DNA of 56,188 nucleotides from an uncultured Eubacteriales bacterium (lineage in GTDB: Bacteria; Bacillota; Clostridia; Christensenellales; Aristaeellaceae), in the NCBI GenBank assembly GCA_902793325.1, contig CADBCY010000016.1:1-56188 (forward strand), written 5' to 3'. The stretch's first letter is position 1; the number at the start of each line of letters is the position of its first letter. Shown here piece after piece: positions 8,777-15,313 of the stretch. Under the pieces are notes generated by a model, which saw only the letters and a list, made by a program, of their open reading frames with translations, did no database searches and was not told where the DNA came from. Made by a program: the position numbers and the translations under genes.

Positions 8777-8805
8777 ATTATATCATGTTTTTGCCTGAAA
8801 GTAAA
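8777..8805 (-). promoter_or_regulatory. Promoter of the res-mod-OLD-BroN operon
   Basis: Minus strand: -35 TTTACT (8805-8800), 17-bp spacer, perfect -10 TATAAT (8782-8777). The leader to the res ATG is about 35 nt. No further clear promoter is seen between the four genes. Confidence 0.65.
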
Positions 8806-8865
8806 ACAAAAGTATATGCCCATAGCCTTGTCTACTGCGTATGCTTTCCTGATGACGCTATACTT

Positions 8866-9594
8866 CTACTTCGCATTGATGAATCGTGAACAATTCTCAC
8901 AAAGATCCTTACATTCCTGCATCTCGAACAGATCAGGAGAACGGGTGATACCAGCATAAGGAATTCCCTTCCGCTTGCAGATGTCGATAATCTCCTTCCT
9001 TCTATTCGGAGGCATCCGGTTTCCCAGATAGACCTTTGTGATCGGGAAAAACTTCTTCGTGAAGCCACTCTTCCCATGCTCCTGTGGTGGCAACAGCAAA
9101 CGCCACTCGTTCTGATAAAGCCAATCAATGCTTTTCCGAAGCACTCCATTGAGATAAATATCACTGAGGGCTTCCATGCTCAGATTATGATCATAGCTCT
9201 CCAATAGCGCTTGTGTTACAGGATGACGTGCCTTGCAATAAATCACAGGACGGATGTTTTGTAGAATATCCTCGTATTCTTTATCTTCTTTCACAGTGTA
9301 CTCAAGACAAAATCCATTGTGCTCGTTCGCATAGCCACCCCACATGAGTTGGGATGTAGGCGTTGTTGTGAAACAGGCAACTCGGAACATTTGCTGCAAA
9401 TCATTTGAAAACCGATTATATTCCTCTGTCAACACATTCCTCAATGCGATCCCCCAATCGTTCACAGCCATCATCTCACGCAACATTCTATTTGAAAAAA
9501 GAGAGACTTGAAGCTTGACCAATTCTTCATGCCCTTCCGTGAAAAACACACTTTCTATAGTGCCACCGTTTTGAACTGCATTATATATGTGCAT
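8866..9594 (-). CDS. DUF2971 protein, N-terminally truncated
   Basis: 242 residues. The core matches DUF2971: FRVACFTTTPTSQLMWGGYANEHNGFCLEY, then RPVIYCKA, a WLYQNEWRLLL segment and FFPITKVYLGNRM. DUF2971 function is unknown; such genes are frequent on mobile and defence islands. The usual N-terminal part (a YKY...W...FNDPF-like region) is absent and no ribosome-binding site precedes the ATG. Directly upstream the sequence turns into a CHC2-primase remnant on the opposite strand. I infer that the 5' end was lost at that junction and that the protein may not be functional. Confidence 0.65.
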   Translation of the reverse strand: MHIYNAVQNGGTIESVFFTEGHEELVKLQVSLFSNRMLREMMAVNDWGIALRNVLTEEYNRFSNDLQQMFRVACFTTTPTSQLMWGGYANEHNGFCLEYTVKEDKEYEDILQNIRPVIYCKARHPVTQALLESYDHNLSMEALSDIYLNGVLRKSIDWLYQNEWRLLLPPQEHGKSGFTKKFFPITKVYLGNRMPPNRRKEIIDICKRKGIPYAGITRSPDLFEMQECKDLCENCSRFINAK

Positions 9595-9596
9595 GA

Positions 9597-10112
9597 GAAA
9601 AGCATTTGCTGTACCTCGACGTTGATAAGCTCGAAGCGGTGAAGCTCATCGCCAACGACTTTGGTATTCCCATTGAAGACCAGCCACTTTCAAAATCATC
9701 ATCTCCGTCCATAAAAGACAAATCACCGCCCACGCCAGTGCAGCGCCATGAATGGCGCGTTCAGAAGACCCAGCGGCAGTTTGAACAGTGGCGGACACGC
9801 AGCATAGACCTGCTCAACAGTTATTATGCAAACCTGGATGAGCAGGAGCGGGTGTGTATACGGCAGAGGCTGGAAGCCTCGGACCGCAATGTCCTCGACA
9901 GGATCACGGAAAAGAAAGCGATCATCCAATTCTACCTGAACACCCTGCAATCAGGTACACTGGATGATCAGATCGACCTGTATCTCTACGGAAGGGAGGT
10001 CATCACGCGAATTGAACGGCGATTGGAAAAACATCAGCAAGGAGAAGCTGGACAGGCTGTCTGCGGAGATGGTGCCGGTGGACTACGTCCGAGAGCAGCT
10101 GCATCGGAATGA
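9597..10112 (+). pseudogene. CHC2 zinc-finger primase protein, 5' part missing
   Basis: The open frame starts abruptly after a stop at 9594-9596 and reads LYLDVDKLEAVKLIANDFGI. That is the end of a CHC2-type zinc-finger primase domain (normally ...ID.V...F.LD..EAV..L..DFG); the zinc ligands upstream are gone. A linker rich in Ser/Pro and a helical region with QFEQWRTRSIDLLNSYYANL follow. The last part overlaps the next gene. In phage satellites and related islands such a gene sits just upstream of the VapE-like gene and starts replication. Here it is almost certainly dead. Confidence 0.65.
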
Positions 10113-11427
10113 GAAGGGAAAGGTCACGCAGACCATTGAGAACTGCATGCTGGCGGTTCGGGAGGATACTTTCCTGCGCGGACTGGTTCGGCTGAACCTG
10201 CTCAGCTGCCGGATGGTGATCTGCAAGGAAGTTCCCTGGAGACGCAGCGGTGCGGCGCTGACCGACAACGATATGGACAACATCCTCAGCTACATGGCGC
10301 AGAATTATGATCTTCGAAATGACAGCCTGTGCAGGAGGGCGGTCTCCATGGCGGCGAATAACGACAGCTTCCATCCCATCCGGGATTACCTGAACAGCCT
10401 GAAATGGGATGGACAGCAGCGGCTCCGGCACGCCCTGCGCCATTTCCTCGGCGCGCCGGAGGATGAACTGACCTACCTCTGCCTCAAGACCTACATGATG
10501 GGCGCGCTCCAGAGGGTGTTCTGGCCGGGATGCAAGTGTGAGTATGTTTTGACGCTGATCGGTGGGCAGGGCGTTGGCAAATCGACCTTCTTCCGTTTCC
10601 TGGCGATCAAGGACGACTGGTTTACCGACGATTTGGTGGACTTCAAGAGCAGCCGAATCTATGAGAAGATCAACGGGCACTGGATCATAGAGATGCCTGA
10701 GATGCTCGCCATGATGAACGGTAAGCGTGCGGAGGAGACGAAGGCATTTGTCTCCCGGCAGTCCGATGTGTACCGCGATCCCTACGCGGTCTATCCCGCC
10801 GACCGTCCCCGGCAGTGCGTGTTTGGCGCGACCACCAACAGGCAGAAGTGTCTGCCCTTCGACCATACTGGCAACCGCAGATTCCTGCCGGTTACGGTGG
10901 ACCTGGACAACGCGGAGGTGCACATCCTGGAGGATGAAGCGACATCCCGGGAGTACATCAATCAGATGTGGGCGGAAGCCATGGACATCTTCAAACGGAA
11001 GGACTACACCATGGCCTTCCCGCCCGAAGTCACGCGACAGCTCGACCAACTCCGGCAGGAATTCATGCCTGAGGACACCAACGCGGGTCTCATTCAGGCA
11101 TATCTGGATGAATACGAAGGTGACTATGTCTGCACTACCCAGTTGTACCGGGAAGCGCTGAGAAACTTCGGTGAGCCCACTCGCATCGAGAGCAGCGAGA
11201 TCGGCGAAATCATGCGCTACAGCATTCAAGGCTGGAAGGTTGGCCCGCAGCACCGTTTCCCGATCTACGGACAGCAGCGGTCATGGATACGGGATGAGGA
11301 TTGTAAACAAGAACGTAAACGAGACCATCCAAACCCTGAAAAGCAGCTGTCCATGCTGGAGCAGGGCTTTGTCCCGGTCACGGATACTTCGGACGTGCCG
11401 TTCCTGGAGGCGCATGAGCCATCATAA
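9964..11427 (+). CDS. VapE/VirE-type P-loop ATPase, replication protein of the element
   Basis: About 470-487 residues. Walker A reads GGQGVGKSTFF, followed by DDLVDFKSSRIYEKINGHWIIEMPEMLAMMNGKRAEETKAFVSRQSDVYRDPY, the hallmark of the virulence-associated E family. FGATTNR and GNRRFLPV match the sensor region. These proteins act with or in place of primase-helicase in phage satellites. The start is uncertain: ATG 9964 has no clear Shine-Dalgarno, while TTG 10012 lies 12 bp behind GGGAGG and begins MNGDWKNISKEKL. The gene is followed by xis and int on the same strand. Confidence 0.82.
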   Translation: MIRSTCISTEGRSSRELNGDWKNISKEKLDRLSAEMVPVDYVREQLHRNEKGKVTQTIENCMLAVREDTFLRGLVRLNLLSCRMVICKEVPWRRSGAALTDNDMDNILSYMAQNYDLRNDSLCRRAVSMAANNDSFHPIRDYLNSLKWDGQQRLRHALRHFLGAPEDELTYLCLKTYMMGALQRVFWPGCKCEYVLTLIGGQGVGKSTFFRFLAIKDDWFTDDLVDFKSSRIYEKINGHWIIEMPEMLAMMNGKRAEETKAFVSRQSDVYRDPYAVYPADRPRQCVFGATTNRQKCLPFDHTGNRRFLPVTVDLDNAEVHILEDEATSREYINQMWAEAMDIFKRKDYTMAFPPEVTRQLDQLRQEFMPEDTNAGLIQAYLDEYEGDYVCTTQLYREALRNFGEPTRIESSEIGEIMRYSIQGWKVGPQHRFPIYGQQRSWIRDEDCKQERKRDHPNPEKQLSMLEQGFVPVTDTSDVPFLEAHEPS

Positions 11428-11468
11428 TCGAGATCGACCTATGAAAGAAGGAGGATACAAGAATCAAC

Positions 11469-11783
11469 ATGAACAATGAGGATGTTATCCAGCAAATCAC
11501 CGACATCGTTTGCAATCGCTTTGAGGATATGATAAAATCTATGGTGTCGGCGAACCTTGAAAACGGAATAGGATCACAGGATTATTCACCACTTGTAGAA
11601 GCGATCACTGTCGATGAACTGGCCAGCCTGCTAAAGGTTTCCAAACCGGTCGCCTATGAGCTTGCCAACAGCAAAGGCTTCCCATCCTTCCGGATCGGGA
11701 AGAACATTCGCGTCGACAAGCGTGGGCTTTCCGATTGGATGTCGAAACAGACGGCGGTTCGGAAAGGAACACAGCAGACATGA
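11469..11783 (+). CDS. Excisionase-type helix-turn-helix protein
   Basis: 104 residues. An N-terminal helical tail precedes a MerR/excisionase-like HTH: ITVDELASLLKVSKPVAYELANSKGFPSFRIGKNIRVDKRGLSDWM (about 46-92). Such proteins bend att-site DNA and drive excision. AAGGAGG lies 12 bp before the ATG. Its stop TGA overlaps the integrase ATG (ATGA at 11780-11783), so the two are translationally coupled. Confidence 0.82.
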   Translation: MNNEDVIQQITDIVCNRFEDMIKSMVSANLENGIGSQDYSPLVEAITVDELASLLKVSKPVAYELANSKGFPSFRIGKNIRVDKRGLSDWMSKQTAVRKGTQQT

Positions 11784-12988
11784 CGAAGCATACAAATGGT
11801 GGATCCAATAAGAAATCCCGGAAGAACACGAGAACCTCGAACAATACGGGCTCCATCCGTCAGCGTCCCAACGGGCTCTGGGAGGCCCGGGTCGTGATCG
11901 GAACTGACCCCGCGACCGGCAAGCAGGTGCGCAAGTCGGTCTATGGGGAGAAGGAGAAGGACGTCCGGCGCAAGGTAACGGAGATTCAGAACGCGCTGGA
12001 TAACGGTACTTATCAGGAGCCCAGCAGGATGAAGGTCAGCGAGTGGCTGGAGGAATGGTTGAACACGTTTTGCGCGCACAAGCTGAAGCCTTATACGATC
12101 GTGGCCTATTGCGGGATCATCAAGAATCATCTGAACCCCGCCATCGGCGCAATGAAGCTCCAGGAGGTTCGCGGGCTGCACATTCAGCGAATCTATAACC
12201 GGATGATTGCCGACGGCGCATCCCCCAAGACCGTCAAGAACATCGGAGCCGTGGCGCACAAGGCCTTCAATGTGGCGATCAAGCAGGGATTGATCTCAGT
12301 CAATCCCTGCGACGCCGCAGAGTTTCCAAAGATGGAGCACCACGAGATCAAGCCCCTCACGGACGCGGAGATTCCCATCTTCCTCAACGCCATCAAGGGC
12401 GACCCCATGGAAAACGCCTACGCGCTCTGCCTGTTCGCAGGGCTGCGCGAAGGCGAGTGCCTGGGATTGTCGTGGAATCAGGTGGACTTCGAAAAGCAGA
12501 CGCTGGTCATCAGCCAGCAGCTCCAGCGAGGCAAGACCAAGGGCGGTCAGTACTACATCGCCTCGTCCACGAAGTCCGGCAGGTCCCGCACGATCAAGCC
12601 TCCGCCGATCGCATTTGAATACCTCAAGAGCGAGAAGCGGCGACAGCTCGTCAACCAGTTTGCAGCCGGTACGGAATGGAATAATGAACACAACCTCGTA
12701 TTTACTACGGACAAGGGTAAGAACTGCGCCGTGTCCACCTTCTACAAGGGCTTCAAGCGACTGTTGAAGGAAATGGGGCGGCCGGACGCTCGCCCGCACG
12801 ACCTGCGCCATACCGCCGCGACTGTCGCCATTGCCAGCGGAGCGGACATCAAATCCGTGCAAAGCCTGCTGGGGCACGCCACGGCAAGCTTCACGCTGAA
12901 CGTCTACGCGCACACTTCGGAAAAGATGATGGAAGACACAGCCGCCCGCGTTCAGAACTATTACGATCAGTTGAAGACTACGTTATGA
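11780..12988 (+). CDS. int: Tyrosine integrase of the tRNA-Ser element
   Basis: 402 residues from ATG 11780. An AP2-like arm-binding N-terminus (TGSIRQRPNGLWEARVVIG) is followed by a core-binding domain and a catalytic domain. Catalytic set: R223 (GLREGE), K265 (STKSGRSR), H340xxR343 (HDLRH), H366 (LGHA) and the nucleophile Y376 (NVYAH). All are present, so the enzyme should be active. A further upstream in-frame start exists, but ATG 11780 overlaps the xis stop and is preferred. The gene points at tRNA-Ser and ends 86 bp before the right att repeat. Confidence 0.93.
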   Translation: MTKHTNGGSNKKSRKNTRTSNNTGSIRQRPNGLWEARVVIGTDPATGKQVRKSVYGEKEKDVRRKVTEIQNALDNGTYQEPSRMKVSEWLEEWLNTFCAHKLKPYTIVAYCGIIKNHLNPAIGAMKLQEVRGLHIQRIYNRMIADGASPKTVKNIGAVAHKAFNVAIKQGLISVNPCDAAEFPKMEHHEIKPLTDAEIPIFLNAIKGDPMENAYALCLFAGLREGECLGLSWNQVDFEKQTLVISQQLQRGKTKGGQYYIASSTKSGRSRTIKPPPIAFEYLKSEKRRQLVNQFAAGTEWNNEHNLVFTTDKGKNCAVSTFYKGFKRLLKEMGRPDARPHDLRHTAATVAIASGADIKSVQSLLGHATASFTLNVYAHTSEKMMEDTAARVQNYYDQLKTTL

Positions 12989-13036
12989 GCATTTAAATGG
13001 AGTATACTGTGGGGTACGGACATTGTTAAGATTGTT

Positions 13037-13071
13037 AAATGCCTTGAAAACTCAGGGTTTTCAAGGCATTT
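13037..13071. terminator. Terminator at the right end of the element
   Basis: Perfect 15-bp stem AAATGCCTTGAAAAC (13037-13051) / GTTTTCAAGGCATTT (13057-13071). It lies between int and the tRNA 3' end. It ends int transcription rightwards and, being symmetrical with A and T runs, probably also replaces the lost native terminator of tRNA-Ser leftwards. Confidence 0.75.
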
Positions 13072-13073
13072 GA

Positions 13074-13097
13074 TTGGCGGAGAAGGAGGGATTCGAA
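13074..13097. repeat. att repeat, right end, inside tRNA-Ser
   Basis: Second copy of the 24-bp direct repeat found at 215-238. It covers the encoded CCA, the discriminator base, the 3' acceptor strand and part of the T arm, so the integrated element rebuilds a complete tRNA. Confidence 0.85.
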
Positions 13098-13167
13098 CCC
13101 TCGAGACGCTTTTGACGCCTACGCGATTTCCAGTCGCGCGCCCTCGACCAAGCTAGGCGACTTCTCC
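13075..13167 (-). tRNA. tRNA-Ser (GGA)
   Basis: Minus strand. Acceptor GGAGAAG (13167-13161) pairs with CTTCTCC (13085-13079); discriminator G and encoded CCA occupy 13078-13075. The anticodon loop is CTGGAAA within the CGCGA/TCGCG stem, giving anticodon GGA. A long variable arm, typical of class II tRNA-Ser, and the T loop GGTTCGAATCC are visible. Its 3' end is the integration site of the element. Confidence 0.95.
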
Positions 13168-13225
13168 ACGGATATTCGGTTTTGCACCGCTGGCGGGTCG
13201 GGCCATCGGCAACTCAACGGATGAA

Positions 13226-13254
13226 ATTATAACACAACTCAACCCCAAATGCAA
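13226..13254 (-). promoter_or_regulatory. Promoter of tRNA-Ser
   Basis: Minus strand: -35 TTGCAT (13254-13249), 17-bp spacer, perfect -10 TATAAT (13231-13226). The predicted start is about 50 nt upstream of the tRNA 5' end. The -35 overlaps the first bases of the tandem 93-bp repeat. Confidence 0.7.
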
Positions 13255-13438
13255 TACCTATTTTGCGGAAAGTTTCCGTAAACCAGGGCGGGGGGGGCCC
13301 TGCGGGTGCGCGGGCTTGAAAATCGCCGGATGGATGGGCTGCGGCAATACCAGTTTTGCGGTAAGTTTCCGTAAATCGGGGCGGGAGGGCCCTGCGGGTC
13401 GCGCGGGCTTGGAAAATCGCCGGAAGAATGGGTTGCAG
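13251..13438. repeat. Two tandem 93-bp imperfect repeats with internal palindromes
   Basis: Unit 1 starts at 13251 and unit 2 at 13344, both with GCAATACC, and they stay alignable to about 13438. Each contains a 21-bp near-palindrome (unit 1 TTTGCGGAAA-G-TTTCCGTAAA at 13262-13282), then GGGGCCCTGCGGGT-like and CGCGGGCTTG(G)AAAATCGCCGGA segments. The array fills the gap between the tRNA-Ser promoter and the degV promoter. No open frame explains it. Confidence 0.8.
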
Positions 13439-13461
13439 GAATGGAAATGGCATGTTATAAT
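13433..13461 (+). promoter_or_regulatory. Promoter of degV-trmO
   Basis: -35 TTGCAG (13433-13438), 17-bp spacer, perfect -10 TATAAT (13456-13461). The -35 lies at the very end of the second 93-bp repeat. A leader of about 165 nt follows. Confidence 0.7.
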
Positions 13462-13631
13462 AGCCTATGGTGGGGCTTTTCCTGCCCTTGGAGAACGGTA
13501 AACATCAGTATTGCCCGCGCGTCGCTCGTCGACGGGGAGGAGAGCGCGGGTTCGGGCGCCGCGACGGTCGGAATGCGTCGGCGCCGCGCTCCGGGACGCG
13601 CGTCCCGGGGCTTCAGGAAAGGGGAATGGAA
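13462..13631 (+). other. GC-rich structured leader of degV
   Basis: Non-coding. It contains CCCGCGC...GCGCGGG and a perfect 18-bp palindrome, CCGGGACGC/GCGTCCCGG, at 13591-13608, ending just before the ribosome-binding site AGGAAAGGGG (13615-13624). I do not recognise a known riboswitch or T-box. It could fold over the ribosome-binding site. Confidence 0.4.
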
Positions 13632-14504
13632 ATGAGCGACTACATCATCATGACGGATTCATCCTGCGACCTGCCAGCAAAGCTGGCCGACGAGCTCGAG
13701 CTCACGGTGCTGCCGCTGACGGTGTACGTGGACGACGTGAAGTACGTCAACTACCTCGACGAGCGGGAGATCGCCTTCAGCGAGATCTATGCGAAGCTGC
13801 GCACCAAGTGCCCGGCCAAGACCTCCGCGGTGAACATGCAGGACTTCCTGGAGCCCATGGAGGCCCACCTGAAGGCGGGAGAGGACGTGCTGTACCTGGG
13901 GTTCTCCTCGGGCCTGAGCAGCACCTACAACGCCGGCGCGGCGGCTGCGGCGGAGCTCGCGAAGAAGTATCCCGAGCGCAGGATCTACGCCGTGGACACC
14001 CTCTGCGCCAGCATGGGCCAGGGGCTTTTGGTGTACCTCGCCGTCCTGGAGAAGCGCAAGGGCAAGACCATCGAACAGGTGCGGGATTACGTCGAGGACA
14101 CCAAGCTGCACCTGTGCCACTGGTTCACCATCGAGGATCTGATGTTCCTCAAGCGCGGCGGTCGCGTGTCGGCGGCCACGGCCATCGTGGGCAGCATGCT
14201 GAGCATCAAGCCCGTGATGCACGTGGACGACGAGGGCCACCTCATCAAGGTGGACACCGCGCGCGGCAGGAAGGCGTCCATCCGCGCGCTGGCGGACGAG
14301 GCGGAAAAGCGCGGCGTCGACCTCCAGCACCAGACCGTGTTCATTTCCCACGGCGACTGCATCGATGACGCCAACTACCTGGCGGACATCATGCGCGAGC
14401 GCTTCCACGTGAAGGAAGTCGTGATCAGCTACGTCGGCCCCGTCATCGGCGCGCACTCCGGCCCGGGCACCGTGGCGCTGTTCTTCCTGGGCACGTCGCG
14501 CTGA
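13632..14504 (+). CDS. DegV family fatty-acid-binding protein
   Basis: 290 residues. Begins MSDYIIMTDSSCDLP, the DegV N-terminal signature, with SGLSSTYNAG (fatty-acid head-group binding region), FLKRGGRVS and GPVIGAHSGPGTVALFF at the end. DegV/FakB proteins bind an acyl chain; those working with FakA present it for phosphorylation and phospholipid synthesis. No FakA is adjacent. ATG 13632 is chosen because AGGAAAGGGG is spaced 7 nt before it; ATG 13626 would be too close. The gene is followed after 4 bp by trmO. Confidence 0.9.
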   Translation: MSDYIIMTDSSCDLPAKLADELELTVLPLTVYVDDVKYVNYLDEREIAFSEIYAKLRTKCPAKTSAVNMQDFLEPMEAHLKAGEDVLYLGFSSGLSSTYNAGAAAAAELAKKYPERRIYAVDTLCASMGQGLLVYLAVLEKRKGKTIEQVRDYVEDTKLHLCHWFTIEDLMFLKRGGRVSAATAIVGSMLSIKPVMHVDDEGHLIKVDTARGRKASIRALADEAEKRGVDLQHQTVFISHGDCIDDANYLADIMRERFHVKEVVISYVGPVIGAHSGPGTVALFFLGTSR

Positions 14505-14508
14505 CGCC

Positions 14509-15204
14509 ATGCGGCAGATCGAGCCCATCGCCCGCATTCATACGGACTTCACCTCCAAGTTCGGCATCCCGCGCCAGGCGGGCATCATCGACGCGCTGAA
14601 GGGCACGGTGGTGTTCGAGCCGAAGTACCGGGACGCCAACGCCCTCAAGGGCCTGGAGGGCTTCTCCCGGCTGTGGCTGATCTGGGAATTCTCGGAATCG
14701 GTGCTGGCGGAATGGTCGCCCACGGTGAAGCCGCCCCGGCTGGGCGGCAACACCCGCATGGGCGTGTTCGCCACCCGCTCGCCCTTTCGCCCCAACCCGC
14801 TGGGGCTGTCCTGCGTGAAGCTGGAGGGCATCGAGCCCGGCACGCCCGAGGGCCCCGTGCTGCACGTGGCCGGCGCGGACATGATGGACGGCACGCCCAT
14901 CTACGACATCAAGCCCTACCTTCCCTATGCGGACAGCTTTCCCGACGCCCGGGGCGGCTTCACCGACGGCATGGTGATCGAGACCCTGGACGTGGACTTC
15001 CCCGACGCGCTGCTGGCGCAATTCCCGGCAGACAGGCGGGCGGCGCTCGTCGAGGTGCTGCGCCAGGACCCGCGGCCCGGCTACCGCCACGGCGACGACG
15101 GGCGCCGCTACGGCGTGGAGTTCGCCGGGTTCGACGTGCGCTTTACCGTGCGCGGGGGCGTGCTGCGCGTGACGGATGTCGTGCCGCTGGCGGAGCGGCG
15201 CTGA
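14509..15204 (+). CDS. trmO: TrmO/TsaA-type tRNA (t6A37) N6-methyltransferase
   Basis: 231 residues. PIARIHTDFTSKFGIPRQAG at the start, then the TrmO core: FSRLWLIWEFSE, TRMGVFATRSPFRPNPLGLSCVKLEGIE, and DGTPIYDIKPYLPYAD. TrmO uses S-adenosylmethionine to methylate N6-threonylcarbamoyl-A37 in certain tRNAs. The C-terminal extension of about 70 residues (PGYRHGDDGRRYGVEFAGFDVRF) is also typical. No own ribosome-binding site is clear, so it is probably coupled to degV. The tRNA-t6A genes tsaE and tsaB lie 4.5 kb downstream. Confidence 0.88.
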   Translation: MRQIEPIARIHTDFTSKFGIPRQAGIIDALKGTVVFEPKYRDANALKGLEGFSRLWLIWEFSESVLAEWSPTVKPPRLGGNTRMGVFATRSPFRPNPLGLSCVKLEGIEPGTPEGPVLHVAGADMMDGTPIYDIKPYLPYADSFPDARGGFTDGMVIETLDVDFPDALLAQFPADRRAALVEVLRQDPRPGYRHGDDGRRYGVEFAGFDVRFTVRGGVLRVTDVVPLAERR

Positions 15205-15255
15205 CGAAAGCAAAATCCCGGTCCGGCAGTCCGGACGCATCGAGGACAAGACAAA

Positions 15256-15303
15256 CCAAACGGCCCGGTACGACGTCGAAGTTCGTCGTACCGGGCCGTT
15301 TGG
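15256..15303. terminator. Bidirectional hairpin between trmO and the M16 gene
   Basis: Nearly perfect 19-bp stem starting CCAAACGGCCCGG (15256-15274) and returning at 15285-15303, between two convergent genes. Only short A/T tracts flank it, but position and stability favour a shared terminator. Confidence 0.6.
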
Positions 15304-15313
15304 CGCGTCGCGC

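Larger units (their letters stand above)
215..13097. mobile_element. 12.9-kb integrative element in tRNA-Ser(GGA) with defence cargo
   Basis: Bounded by 24-bp direct repeats at 215-238 and 13074-13097. The integrase is the last gene before the intact tRNA and is preceded by an excisionase-type gene, the usual arrangement for tRNA-targeting elements. Base composition inside is clearly lower in GC than the chromosome to the right, and lowest in the OLD gene and in the middle of mod. Visible functions are a CHC2-primase remnant, a VapE-like ATPase, Xis, Int, a type III restriction-modification system, an OLD nuclease, a Bro-N protein and an antitoxin/toxin-like pair. No capsid, tail, terminase, relaxase or conjugation gene is present, so it resembles a phage satellite or a decayed prophage-like island. 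The class cannot be settled from the sequence alone. Confidence 0.85.

Noticed and set aside
13251-13438. Possible CRISPR array in the tandem repeat near tRNA-Ser
   Set aside because: The 93-bp units are contiguous and similar along their whole length, with no short repeat alternating with unique spacers, and no cas gene is present.
15226-15310. Small RNA gene at the large hairpin between trmO and the M16 gene
   Set aside because: It lies between convergent genes, lacks its own promoter and is explained as a bidirectional terminator.
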